A DNA stretch of 64,000 nt from Lepraria neglecta (taxonomy: Eukaryota; Ascomycota; Lecanoromycetes; Lecanorales; Stereocaulaceae), in NCBI GenBank assembly GCA_033220425.1, contig CM065650.1:1612001-1676000 (forward strand). Reading direction: 5' to 3'. Numbering within the stretch: the stretch's first letter is position 1; the number at the start of each line of letters is the position of its first letter. A model generated the notes under the pieces. It searched no databases. It saw only the letters and a list, made by a program, of their open reading frames with translations, and was not told the DNA's origin. Shown in pieces: positions 21,524 through 33,396 of the stretch. The position numbers and the translations under genes are program-made.

Positions 21524-23780
21524 CTAGATCATGTTCCCATTAATATTGATCTCACACCCATCAGCCTTCTGCCTCAGCGCCTTCGCAAGCATAAGCTCGC
21601 GCATCCAGTCAATACGCTCGTCCTGCGTCTTGACAGCAAAGTGGTGAGTCTTCCCCGTCGCAGCGCTCAACACGCCTTTCTTCTCAGCCGCAGGCACGAG
21701 CTGGAATTCAAACGCTGATGCAATGCTTTTGTCTTTCTTGCCGCCCATCTTCAAAGACTTGAAAGCAGTATTTAGCTTATTTGAAGCAATCGAAGAGCAC
21801 GCGACAGCGAATTCGTCAACGTCGATGAACTCGAGCGCATCCGTGGCTTTGGAATCGCGATGCATAGCCAATCGGGTGCCATTGAGGCGGAAGTGCTTTT
21901 CGTGCCATTCGTGACGAAGCATTTTGGTTTTACGCTTCTTCATCCAGCCGGCGTGGTTGATGTCGTTTACCGTTGGGGTTTGCTCGTCAGCGATGGGGGT
22001 GAGGTTTCGTTCTTCCACGGCTGGCATGGCGAAGGCTGGTGGTTGGCGACGCGATGCAGAACGGGATACGGAATGCTCCATGGGCTTTGCTGTTCGAGGG
22101 CGCTCGATGGGCGACCAGGGTTGACGATGTTCGGCGCGAGAAGTTGAGCGCGAGATTGGCTCGTGTTGGCCAAAGCGCATGTCTGGGGGTACTGACTGTG
22201 ATTCGTCGCGCGCGATTGGGCCCATTGGGATGGCGGTGACGGGGACGTCCATTGCGGAGGCGGGGCTGCCGAAGCGGTAAATGTCGTCGTTTTGGCAGTG
22301 CATCGCTGTGACTGGCGTGAAAGCTGGGCGAATGGTGCGATTGGGAGAGAATGCATCCTGTGGCTGCGCCTGGGCGGGAATTGTCAACTTGGGAAGCCTA
22401 CTGAGGTTGCCGTGGGGTGCTTGGGTGTTGGCTGGTGGGGAGAGAGGAGGGAACATTTCATAGGGAGATGCTGTAGGCTCCTCGGCAGGCTCGTTTAGGT
22501 GCTGGAAGCTGATGAATTGCCTGACGTTCTCTTGAGGATCACGTGTTTGGACAACCCTGAGCGCTTCCTCATTGATTCGGAGAGCAGGCAGCCTTCCCTG
22601 TCCTAGAAGGTCGGATGATGCGACTACAGATGGGACGGCTTCAGAGGTAGGTCGGATAGTGATTTCTGAAGGTGAAGCATTGTTCTCCTCAATCTGCTCC
22701 ATCTCCAGTGGGAATTCTTTTGCGATCCTCGCGAGCATTTTTTGTTGCTTTCTCCATGTCTTGCAATTCTCTCCCTTCGAACAAACATGCGGCTTTGGGA
22801 GCAATTGCTCAATTGCAACGATTGAAGCCGATTCCCCTGGAGAAATGACATCGTCCGGTCTCAGAGCCCTGCGAGCTCGGCGCCTCCCTCCATGGTGCCC
22901 TTTGGGTTTGCTCTCATCTGGACTACACTCGTTCGGAGACTCGTTCGGGGACTGGTTGTAGCTGGGTTGAGAGGGTCCAGCTGCAACGTTGGGTAAGTCG
23001 GGCGAGCAAGTCTCTGGTGATGATGGTAGGCTCAGTGCGCCCCTCAGATTGCGAATCTTGTCCCATACTTGATGTCGCTGGCCAAAAGATTCAATACCTA
23101 GCTCCTTGAGGTTGCCAAATTGAAGATCCTTGAGCACTGGACCCGAAATGTCATTGACATAGAATTTTTCCACCAATGACCGATCGAATCCACTTGAGAT
23201 CATCCAACCCACGACCTGCTCTGGTGTCCAACTCTCAAGGGGTACGCTACTTGGAGGAGCTTCTCCGATCCTTGGTTGCCTCCTCGCCAATTCTTTCACC
23301 TGGGGACCAGCCCTGTACTCCTCTGGCGATACTGGCGACCACTCAAGATAAATGTCAGGCTCCTGCGATGACTCTTGCGAAATGCGGAATAAATGCGGCC
23401 CCACTGGTCCTTCTACAGGCTTCATTGGCTTTGGATTTTCTTCCAGTCTCAGCTGGAAATTGAAGCTACTGAAGTCATTTGAAGCTGGCGTTCGGAGCTC
23501 TTCGAATGTGGACGCAGTTGTGTTGCTTTGGTTGCCGAACGACTCTTCACTCCTCCTACCAGAATATTCCTCGAAGTCGCTTATATCGTCATCCTCAAAG
23601 TCTGTGTCGGACATCTCGGTGGCTTGTGATAGTGGTCGAGTCGATCTCTGTGAGAATAGTGACTCGGCGCGGCCCTTCTGCAACATCTCTACCCCAACGT
23701 GGCGCGGCGCCGCTTGCATGTACGCCTAACATGATTTAGAGATTGTACAGCAATTGACGAACACATTCAAAGCTTACCAT
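21524..23780 (-). CDS. SAM- and PH-domain scaffold protein
   Basis: The main exon is 23725-21524. Continuity suggests a first exon of only the start codon (23780-23778), then a 52-bp intron (GTAAGC..GTTAG), giving 734 residues beginning MAYMQAAPRHVG. Translation from ATG 23719 without it would give 731. A SAM domain lies at about 164-231 (LESWTPEQVVGWMISSGFD). A basic patch (GGRRRARRALR) and the motif HVCSKGENCKTWRKQQK follow. A PH domain ends the chain at about 593-719 (AGWMKKRKTKMLRHEWHEKH; DWMRELMLAK). Intervening parts are Ser/Pro-rich and acidic. SAM plus PH resembles the Boi1/Boi2/Pob1 polarity scaffolds, but I see no SH3 domain. A role at the cell cortex via phosphoinositide binding is inferred from the domains. 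Confidence 0.82.
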
Positions 23781-26353
23781 GGCAGGGAAAACTCGAGTAA
23801 CAGCAGGTTTGAAGATGGTAACCAGAAATTACAGCAGCAGACATGAAACAAAGGTCTTGTTTCCTTGCGGATTGATCTAATATGACATGCAGAACGCAGT
23901 AGGACGAGAAAGGATGAAAAGAAAAGCTCTACGGATAGTGGGCGCTTCGGTATGGTTATAGGATAAGCTCATGATGCTCTGGGTAAGCTTTAGAGAAGAG
24001 TTTCACATGCTAGCAGTGTGCTCTAGGCCATCACAGCGGGCTCCGCAGCCAAAAGAGCTTTGCGATTCGTGTTCCTTCAGGATCGCGAAGTGCGCAAAGC
24101 CTCGACGTGCATAAGTGGCGTCGGAGCCCAGACGTTTAGTGACTTTGCGACACCAATCATGACGCTCTTTCGATGTGCCGCAGATGCAATCCAACTATCT
24201 GCTCTGTTAACCGCCCAAGATTTACACACTAAATGCAGCTAAATTTGGGGGTTGCTCCAGGGAGACAGCCAATAGCGGTCAGGTCGTATTCCTACGTAAG
24301 CAAGTAGGGTCGGCTCGTTCCACTGTCCTGCCAGGGACTCATCTCAGCTATTCATCGCAATTGATCAATGAGAAGTATTAATTCACGCACGTCATCCTGT
24401 GCCTCATAGCTTGCCTTACTTGCCTCTGTTCCTGCGCAGAAGAATTCCTGGGTCTCCCTCTTCTCCGAGATCGCAGGAGAGTCCAAAATCGATAGAGCCA
24501 TGCAAGGGGTAAATCCTGCCTATGCGGGGTGATCGATTGCATGCATATACTCATGTTGTGCAGTGAATACTATGCCCACCAAACAGAGTTGCTCCCCTTT
24601 GGGAGGAGTACCGGCGGGATTTTCTTCTCTTCTGTCTTCTGCTCCAATGGTCCTATTATTCTCTACAGTGATATTTCACCTGATCAAGTTGGTATGCGGG
24701 ATATCACCAGAGTATTTGGGGGTCCAGAGTCAATCACAGTGCGAGTGGTCGATGTGAAGGGCAGATTGGAGGTTTTGGAGCACTGGTGCAAGTTAGGACC
24801 CCCTTAGGGAAGCAGTTAGAGCATCTAACCGAGAGATCTCGACTCGAAGTATATCACGAGTCCGTGGTCGGACTCCAAAGTCCGAGAGCCAGAGAATTGC
24901 TGGCCACTCCATGGACTCTACCATGAGGTGCTCGTGACTTTACAATAATAAACCACATGACAGCAGTAAGGAGTGGTATCTGGTACCCCTGTATTGGCTC
25001 GACCAATGCGGGTACGTGCTGCTGCTGCTAAGGTGCCATGGTACCATACGTCCAGATAGCAGAAGCCAGTCACTCAGCCACCATATTCCAAAATCACCTT
25101 TCTCATTTCATAAGCGAGCAAAATGAATTCATTCCGATCTAGTGTCAACTCGATCTTATGGATGTATCTCTCGATCTGAGCATATTTGTCCAGTTTATTC
25201 TTAGCAAGCTTTCCAGGTGATTGTGACACGGTTGATTGATCCTATTTTGCTGCTAATTTAGTCCTTTTTCCAAAATCCTTCCGCCGTTCGCGCCACTTGA
25301 CTTTTTCTGTACAGCAAGCTTTCCCCGCTTCTGGCACTTTTTGCCAGCTGCTCATGCAACTAACGGCTCGGGTTCTCTCCGAACCCTTTTAGCGGATATT
25401 AAGGCGCTACGGTGAGAAGCCTGCTCAGCGAATAATGCATGTCTTGGCATGCACCTTCATTTTGCGCCGCCAATAGCAATTGCGATCAGGCCGGCTACAA
25501 GAAAAGGAGGACTCGAAGAAGCCTTGGATAATACCTCTGTCGAACTCTCTGGGAATAATGCCCCTGAAATCCCTTCGATGTTGGAGTCATTCCTACGAGG
25601 TCTGGAGAGCCTCCCTCGAGCAACAGTCTTCGAGCTTAAGCTTGGACCAGGGCGGTGAGCCCTTTTCTATATTCGATTTCTCGATTACCACATTGTATTT
25701 CTCTTTCAGATGTGATAGTGACAACTGGTGAATCCCATGCATTAGCTTGAGAAACATTCGCTTCGTGCCGTCGATAATGCTCATGGCCGCTGCAAGGAGG
25801 AGGATAGCAATAATTAGCTGCCGATAGGATTCCACCCTTACCTAACATGGAGCTTTGTCGTGATTTGAGGCGAGAAAAGGTGGGCGCGTCGATGGCAAAA
25901 ATAGAGCTGTGAAAGCTCAAGTGGAGTCACTAATTACCCCACTTTCAAGATCCCTGCTTGATTTGCTTCTGTACCCAATCATTACGCAATATCTCAGTCG
26001 TGCTACCCATCTGTGCATCTCCCGTTAATCTAGCTACACGGGGCCTCATGCATCCAGAGCTGGATGTTCATTTTTAGAACAAGTTGGCTTCCTAGCCCTA
26101 CTCCAAAATTTGTATACTTATATTGAAGGTATGTCCAAGTCTCTACCTCAAGACTCGTTACGGCAGACCGTGAAATCATTGCTCCTCTCCTCTATCACCC
26201 TCGTATATCGAAGCAGGCTTCGATACTCTTTACTACTCCCATTAATAGCGATCTGGTCTTGCTGCATACCCTTGTCTTTACCAGCGAACCTCAACTCACT
26301 CATTTTTCATACCACCACTAATAACACAAAAAATACATTCGCGCAAACAGCAA
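23781..26353. promoter_or_regulatory. 2.6-kb divergent upstream region (SAM-PH gene / pro1)
   Basis: No supported gene. Short frames (24003-24194, 24529-24807, 25449-25658, 25636-25920, 26110-26439) lack domains. The region carries several GCTGCTG, GGTACC and TCCGAG-type short repeats near 24.85-25.05 kb. By far the largest spacer in the core region, it is best read as long 5' leaders and regulatory DNA, mostly of the developmental regulator to its right. Confidence 0.4.
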
Positions 26354-28372
26354 ATGTCATCGAAGAACGCTGGACAGGCAGGGAAATCTGCCCCTATGGT
26401 CGCACCAAAGCAGTCATCGCCAAAAGCAAATGCGCCTAGTAAGATGCACAGGAGATCGCGCTCAGGTGCGTTTCGAAACTCCAAATGTTGTCTTGTTACT
26501 TCGACTAATGCTAGCATTATAGGTTGCTTCACATGCCGCCTTCGAAGAAAGAAGTGTGACGAAGGCAAGGGTCAATGTAAAGCATGCAAACACTTGGGGC
26601 TGAAGTGCGAGTACAAAAGACCTGCGTGGTGGACAAACAACGATCAAAGGAAGCAACAGAAGGAGAACATCAAGAACATAATAAAGCGCACTAAAATCTC
26701 CGAGAAGTCGGCGGCGCAAATGGGTGCGGACACTCCTCCAGGATTATCACACTCTTTACCAACATCAGCGACATATTCAGTCACCTCACGAACACGCGCT
26801 CCTTCACCCGACTCTCAATACTCTCAAGAGTATGACTTCAACCAACCCCCATCACATGAGCACTTCGACATCTATGGTCAACCTCAGGTTCTTTCGCCGC
26901 CGTATGACACAAACCCTTACCAAACTTACCCACCGACACCATACGAAGTCGACATCAAGACCGAGAGACAGATGTATGTTAACGATGTCCCCACGAGGAA
27001 GGATTCCTCAACTTCGACATTCAGCACATACGAACCTCCACCAGTGACTTCCAGCATGATACCTTTCCATCATGAGGCTTGGGTAGACCAGGGGATCTTC
27101 GAGGACACAGATGTATTTGGCGCCGAGGAATCTCTGGATTTTGATTTCGGCTACGACCTACCATTGAACACACAACACTCGGTACGAATCGACGTTGAGG
27201 ATTGCGACAGACATCTGTTGGACCATTTCATCGATCATGTGTTAAGGCTCATCTTCCCAATCCTTGAGCTCAACCAACCCGGTCTGGCGGAATCCGACAT
27301 TATATTGCCCGCTCTTCAATCAAACAAGTGCTACTTGCACTGTTGCCTCAGCATCGCCGCAATCCACCTCAAATCTATGCAGACGGTATCAAACGAACAA
27401 CTCGACAACGACATCATTCGACATCGATACGCGACGGTTGCCGAGCTTTGCGAAGCACTTCAGCGCGACACTGACCACCAGCAGATCTTGGAGGCAACTC
27501 TTGGAATGATCTTCTTCCAGTGCTCAGTTGGACGAGTAGACGACGCACTACCAGACATCCCGTGGCACCAACATTTCCAGGCAGGGACGAGTCTTGTGAG
27601 GAAGCTTCAGCTACCGCATGCGACGCATGGTCCACACCCTCAACCACCATTCAACATGACCCTTACCTCATGGATCGACATCCTCGGCGCGACGATGCTG
27701 GGCCGCTCACCTCAATTTGCGGACACCTACCGAGAGAAGAACATGAACCAGTCGACTTCTGGCTTGCAAGAGCTGATGGGATGCGACGACAAAGTCATGT
27801 ACATGATCTCGGAGATCGCCTGTCTTGACGCACTCAAGGTTAGCGGCTCGCTTGACGACCTCGCGTTATGTCACCACATCAAGTCGCTTGGAGAGCACCT
27901 GGATACTACCGAACAAGGGCGACCAGACATGGTGTACCCCACATCGTATGCGGATGGCAACGCTATTCGTCCCATGGAGCTTTCCCAGAACATAACAACC
28001 ATGTTCAGACTCGCAGCACGGATATACCTTTGCGGTCTCGTACCCAATGCCGTCTTGAGCGGCGATGGGCCCATCGCCGGTCTGGTCGCAAGATTAGCGG
28101 GTGTACTCCAATACATTCCCCCCGGATTCGATCGCTCACTCGTTTGGCCACTATTGATCGGTGGCTCAATGAGTACTCCCAATTCACCATTCCGCCACGT
28201 CTTCGCCGACAGGATAGCATGCCTAGGTGAAGAAGCGGAATTTGGGAGCTTTGGCCGAATGGTACGCCTGCTTCAGGAAGTATGGCGCCAATCAGACTAT
28301 GTAGGAGAAGGACAGAACGTTCACTGGCGGGACATGATGCAGCAGAAGGGCTGGGATTACCTGCTGATATGA
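26354..28372 (+). CDS. pro1: PRO1/ADV-1-type Zn(II)2Cys6 transcription factor
   Basis: Exons 26354-26465 and 26523-28372 give 653 residues. The 57-nt intron (GTGCGT..CTAATG..TATAG) is a multiple of three and has no stop, so unspliced RNA would also be open. The zinc cluster is perfect: Cys39, 42, 49, 56, 59 and 66 (CX2CX6CX6CX2CX6C), followed by EYKRPAWW. The blocks TPPGLSHSLPTSATYS, KTERQMYVNDVPTRKDS and TSTFSTYEPPP match my memory of Sordaria PRO1 and Neurospora ADV-1. The remainder is the fungal transcription-factor domain (DCDRHLLDHFIDHVLRLIFP, LHCCLSIAAIHLKS). Family knowledge: a nuclear regulator of fruiting-body formation, cell fusion and wall-integrity signalling. The N-terminal tail before the zinc cluster is Lys/Ser-rich. 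Confidence 0.85.
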   Translation: MSSKNAGQAGKSAPMVAPKQSSPKANAPSKMHRRSRSGAFRNSKCCLVTSTNASIIGCFTCRLRRKKCDEGKGQCKACKHLGLKCEYKRPAWWTNNDQRKQQKENIKNIIKRTKISEKSAAQMGADTPPGLSHSLPTSATYSVTSRTRAPSPDSQYSQEYDFNQPPSHEHFDIYGQPQVLSPPYDTNPYQTYPPTPYEVDIKTERQMYVNDVPTRKDSSTSTFSTYEPPPVTSSMIPFHHEAWVDQGIFEDTDVFGAEESLDFDFGYDLPLNTQHSVRIDVEDCDRHLLDHFIDHVLRLIFPILELNQPGLAESDIILPALQSNKCYLHCCLSIAAIHLKSMQTVSNEQLDNDIIRHRYATVAELCEALQRDTDHQQILEATLGMIFFQCSVGRVDDALPDIPWHQHFQAGTSLVRKLQLPHATHGPHPQPPFNMTLTSWIDILGATMLGRSPQFADTYREKNMNQSTSGLQELMGCDDKVMYMISEIACLDALKVSGSLDDLALCHHIKSLGEHLDTTEQGRPDMVYPTSYADGNAIRPMELSQNITTMFRLAARIYLCGLVPNAVLSGDGPIAGLVARLAGVLQYIPPGFDRSLVWPLLIGGSMSTPNSPFRHVFADRIACLGEEAEFGSFGRMVRLLQEVWRQSDYVGEGQNVHWRDMMQQKGWDYLLI

Positions 28373-29076
28373 TTGAGCCATCTTGATGATTGGCTCTCTA
28401 TCGGCGGGAATCATATTTCCCATAATATACTGCGCATCCTGGTCTGTCCTTTCTCAGTACCTGCAGAGCGAGGTCCACGGGTGGAAAGGGAATGGGCGGG
28501 CTGCCTGGTGTCAAGAGTGCAAGAAGCATACGGTGAAGAGGACGATGGTCGTTTGTTCGATATGATACCCCCGAATTTCCTTTGGTCGAAGCCTGGTGGC
28601 TATGTTGGTGATGGGCATGCGAGGCGTTGGTGGATGGCATAATTAGACGGATTGCTGGGCAGCCCCAGCGGTTGAGATAATATCCTTCTGGGGGAAGAGG
28701 CTCTCTAGGCGGATACCTGCAGGCTACGAAAGCTGTACATAGATACACGCATAGGCTCTATTCTAGAAAGCCACTAGGGCCCAAACAAACATTAAAACAT
28801 CAAACATAGCTGGTAGCCACGTTGCCAATAGCATTTATTGTGCGATTACTTTGGTAGCGAGGAGGATAAGCCTCAAACGAGTGAAGAGATCGGCTTGGCA
28901 TCCAATCAATGGTGCTATCGGGCTTCTCCGACTTCCTTCTTCAACGCCCCATCAATGACACTTTAGAATTCACTAAGGTCTTACGATTTCGGCTACCGCA
29001 AGTCCTCTGTACAGATGTTTGCTCAACTCCAGCTGCTTATATCCTTTGAAGAGGGAGTTCGGCCACGGTGGCCACC
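28373..29076. other. Intergenic, pro1 3' end to hxB promoter
   Basis: 704 bp without a supported gene. Several out-of-frame coding-like stretches just after the pro1 stop (28373-28642) lack domains. The hxB start at 29077 has an optimal GCCACCATGA context. Confidence 0.45.
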
Positions 29077-31564
29077 ATGAATGGCAAGAATGATCCCAAT
29101 GAAGAGGATCTAAACATGAATAGCAAGAACGACCTTGACAGGGCCTACAATGATGATGTCGATTCCATTAGAGAGCATGAATTCCCCATGCTCAAAGGTA
29201 GCAACAATTGCATAGAACATACCCAGCAAACAGCTTATAGACATTTCAGACACCACCTACCTTGATCACGCCGGCACTACACTCTACCCCAGATCCCTCA
29301 TTGAAGACTTTTCCAAGGACATGATGTCAAATCTGCTGGGCAACCCACACTCCGCTTCCTCGTCTTCCCAGCTATCAACAAGACGAACAGAAGATGTACG
29401 GCTACGAGTCCTACGCTTCTTCAATGCAGATCCCGATCACTTCGACCTAATATTCGTTGCCAATGCCACCGCGGGCATCAAGATGGTCATGGAAGGCTTT
29501 CGAAATCAAGAGCGTGGGTTCTGGTATGGGTACCATACGGATTCCCACACAAGCCTAGTTGGGGTGAGAGAAGCTGCCAAGGCTGGTCATCGCTGCTTCA
29601 TGACCGATCAAGAGGTCGAAGAATGGCTAAATCATCATGACACAATGGCAGTGGACCCTGAAGCTCATGTTGTACGACTTTTCGCTTATCCCGCCCAGTC
29701 GAATATGAATGGACGACGATTGCCATTAAGCTGGACAAATCAGGTCAGGTCATTCAAGCATGACTGCTATAGCCTGCTAGACGCTGCTGCCCTAGTTTCA
29801 ACATCTCCATTGGACTTGAGCAATGCCTCTGAGGCCCCTGACTTCACGGTCTTAAGCTTCTACAAGATCTTCGGCTTTCCAGACTTGGGAGCGTTGATTG
29901 TGCGCAAAGCATCTGCTTTGGTGTTAAGAAAGGGAACATACTTTGGCGGTGGTACAGTGGAGATGGTGACATGCGGGAAAGAGAATTGGCATGTCTGGAA
30001 GCACGGCAGTCTACATGAGCAACTGGAGGACGGCACTTTGCCTGTGCACAGCATCATTGCTCTTGATAGCGCTTTGAACAATCACCAGCGACTTTTCAGA
30101 TCGCCTGCGCGAGTTGCCTCTCATACAGCATACCTAGCAGATTATTTGTACGACAAGCTAATGGCGCTGCGTCATCACAACGGTGCTGAAGTCTGCGAAA
30201 TCTACAAAGAATCATCATTGTCGTACTGTGACAGCCGAGCCCAAGGGCCCATCATAGCCTTCAACCTTCGCACTAGCAAAGGAGACTGGGTTAGCAATAC
30301 AGAGGTCGAGAAGCTAGCAAACATTCGAAATATTCAATTCAGGAGTGGGGGTCTTTGCAACCCTGGCGGCATTGCATCTTCTCTTAGGCTGGAGCCATGG
30401 GAGATGAAGCGGAACTTCTCTGCTGGCCACAGATGTGGGAAGGAGAATGACATAATTGGGGGAAAGCCAACAGGTATGCTCAGGGTCAGCCTTGGCGCTA
30501 TGAGCAACATGCAAGACGTTACGACCTTTCTCGAGTTCGTCGAAGAGTTCTTTGTAGAGCGCGGAGACATTGCACAGCCAGCGTCCGAATCGCGGCCCTC
30601 AAGTCGTGACCTATACATCGAGACTTTGACAGTCTACCCAATAAAAAGCTGTGGCGGCTGGCCCATTCCCCCAGATATGCCATGGGAGATCAAGGCTGAA
30701 GGTCTAGCTTGGGATAGAGAGTGGTGTCTCGTCCATCAAGGAACCCGTACGGCGCTGAGCCAGAAGAAATATACCAAAATGGCATTACTCAGACCGATAA
30801 TCGAGCTCGACAGCGGACTTCTACACGTACGATATCATGGACCAATCCCTCCTGGCACAGCTCATGGGATATCAGTACCACTTTCTGCTGATCCTACGGT
30901 CTTTCAGCGCTCCAAAGACGGGTCTCAATCAACCTGCTCTCAAGTGTGTGGCGAGAATATCGTCGCTCAGATATATGCTTCTCCGAAAATTGCAACGTTT
31001 TTCACTAATCTTGTTGGAACTCCCTGCACCCTGGCCAGGTTTCCGGCTGCCACAGCAGGACTGTCTACTAGACATTTTAAAGCTCATCTAAACATTAACG
31101 GTGGCCCTCAAAATCTCAATGCCAGACAACGACCGATCCTTCTCTCCAACGAGAGTCCTATTCTAACGATCTCCCGCTCCAGCCTCAATCGCCTTAACGA
31201 GCATATAAAACTCAAAGACGGCAAGGCTGCGCACGCATCCGTCTTCCGCGCCAATATTATCTTAGCCGAAGATCCCGCTTCATCCCCTGGCTCAGAGAGA
31301 CCGTACGTTGAAGACGAATGGCGCTCTCTACGTATTGGTAATGACGTGAACCTCGACGTGCTCGGAGGTTGCCGAAGATGCCAGATGGTGTGCGTGGATC
31401 AAGGCACCGCTGAAAAGAATGAAGAGCCATTTGTGACGCTGGCGAAGACGAGGAGGAAGGAGGGCAAGGTTTTTTTTGGGGTGCATACTGCACTTTCTGA
31501 GGACGCAGGGCAGGTCGCGAGCACTAGAGTTGGGGATAGGGTGGTTGCATCTACAGATGTATGA
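29077..31564 (+). CDS. hxB: Molybdenum cofactor sulfurase
   Basis: Exons 29077-29197 and 29241-31564, with a short 43-bp intron, give 814 residues. The enzyme transfers sulfur from cysteine to the molybdenum cofactor, activating xanthine dehydrogenase and aldehyde oxidase type enzymes. The N-terminal half is a NifS-like PLP domain: YLDHAGTTLYP (about 47-57), GNPHS, the PLP lysine in LSFYKIFGFPDLG (Lys249), the FGGGT motif and the persulfide cysteine in RSGGLCNPGG (Cys413). From about residue 498 comes the MOSC_N beta barrel (LTVYPIKSCGGWPIP), then the MOSC domain with GGCRRCQMVCVDQGT. All key residues are intact. HxB is the Aspergillus name. The start at 29077 is the first ATG of the frame. 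Confidence 0.93.
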
Positions 31565-31965
31565 GAAGTGTATAGGTCGTTTCGGCATGCAGAGTCACAC
31601 TCAAAGGCAAAGAAGTCGAGAGAGCGTAACAAAGCCCGATCAGAGTATTGCAGAGCCAGTCATATGCCCTCATCGATTTGAGAGGTGTTAATGAACAAGA
31701 CAGATGGGCGGTCTCCACACTTTGTTCAACTTTGCAAACCCTTAGTTCATTATAAAAATTAGGAGTCATAAGTCATGGATGATCATTCGACGTGGCGTTG
31801 CAAAAGTGATGGAGAAGAGCGTCACAAAGCGTTAGGCAACAAAAAACCCAGAATGTAACTTCATTTCACAGAGCTGAAGCTAGAGCCAACAAAAATACTA
31901 CTTCAACTTCAACTTATCCCGACTATTCAAAAGCGTCTTCCTCCCAAGCTTTTCCCTTCGCTACA
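31565..31965. other. Intergenic spacer
   Basis: About 400 bp between hxB and a DUF4419 pseudogene. No gene seen. Confidence 0.45.
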
Positions 31966-33130
31966 TTGCTTCCTCAAATCTCGCTTCCACAACATATCAT
32001 CAGTAAGACACTCTTTCTGCTTGAACAGCATTTACTTATCATTCAACTAAACCGTTTCGAGACTTACCACCTCCACAAAGACTTCGCGAAAGACACCCAT
32101 GACCTAATAAACAAAGCTTGCAAAACGGAGAGCCAAGAATGCCGCGAGATACTCCAATCCTCATTCTCCACCACTAGCCTCAGAGAAAACAACATTTTTC
32201 CCACAGATAACGGCTTCCTCCGCACCGTCATGGACCCCTTGAACTACCACTACCACTACCATCTTACCATCCGCCCCGAAGATATCTGGCTCGCAATCCT
32301 ATTTCAATTCAGCATCTGGCTGAACACCCACGCAGCCGAACCAGCCACCTGTGGGAACTTCGTCGCGCACGAGGACAGGAAGGAGTCGGCAGTATTCACA
32401 AATGGATGTCTGCACACCGTCGACTAAACCTCCTTCGCAGAACAAATGGCGCGCGAGATGAAGAAGAATGTCACTGACTCTGACTTAAGGGAGTGGATCA
32501 TACTGTCTTTCTTTACGACTACAGCAAACGATACCATTATTGCTTCCATACTCATGCTGGGCACTGTGCAGGAATCCTACAGCTACACGAGCCGCCTATT
32601 TTGCGAGTTTCCCTCCTTCCATCATTCTCCTGGGAGAGAAATCGGGCTCGGAGACGATGCACAAGAAACTCGATAGGCTCTCCACCTTCGGCTCCGAGCC
32701 AGCGCAATTCCGACAACTCTTACAGCCAGTCATATCGCGTTTCGTGAAGAGCTTCGACCACCCGGCCGTTAAGTACATTATCATGTTCTGGTGGAAGATC
32801 TTCTTGAGCAAAGAAGGGGGTGGTGGTATGGTGTGGTACTTGGGCTGAATTATGGTTTTCCGTTTTTGGGATGAGAGGGCGTGGAGTATGTGTGGGAATT
32901 TGTATTGTAGGAGCTTGGGCGCTGTGCTTGATAGTGTGCTGTATCATGCTATTGATTCGAGGAGTGTGCCGCTAGGGTATACGTCTGTTACTGTTAGGGT
33001 TGCTGGGAGCGTGGGGACGAAGTTTGAGAGCAAAGAGAGTTAAGGGGGAAGGGAGGGGGGGGATTGTGTGAGTATGGTGGATGGGTGGTGGATGTTTTTG
33101 AAGAAGGCGGCGGAGGGGAGTGCTTCGTGA
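31966..33130 (+). pseudogene. DUF4419 protein, broken
   Basis: DUF4419-type text runs through three frames. The first part holds DNGFLRTVMDPLNYH and IRPEDIWLAILFQFSIWLN, ends at TAA (32425-32427) and continues in frame with EQMAREMKKNVTDSDLREWI. A frame change near 32615 leads to LLGEKSG and FGSEPAQFRQLLQPVISRFV. A second change near 32850 leads to VPLGYTSVTVRVAGSVGTKF, a TAA at 33041, then VSMVDGWWMFLKK to TGA 33130. No GT..AG pair explains these breaks. A TACCAC triple repeat inserts a YHYHYH stretch. There is no ATG at the 5' end of the open part, so the start is lost or lies upstream. The family function is unknown. Confidence 0.75.
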
Positions 33131-33396
33131 TTGCGAGATGCGAGAAGAAGTCAAATGACGATGGCGTGGGGATAGTGGTTAGATTCAATTCAAAAGTTAA
33201 GTCATGCGGTATTCCACTCCTTTCGCTAAGGCGAATTGTCTATGAAAGAGAGCACAAGAAAGGCGTAGATAAGAACGGTATCAGGTTTGTCTCGCCATCT
33301 CCAACAAAGACGATTGTTCTGCTCGAGAAGCATATGAAGGCCAATCAATCCAGCTCCCTGACAATATCTTTTCTTCTACCCTCCACTCCCGGGACT

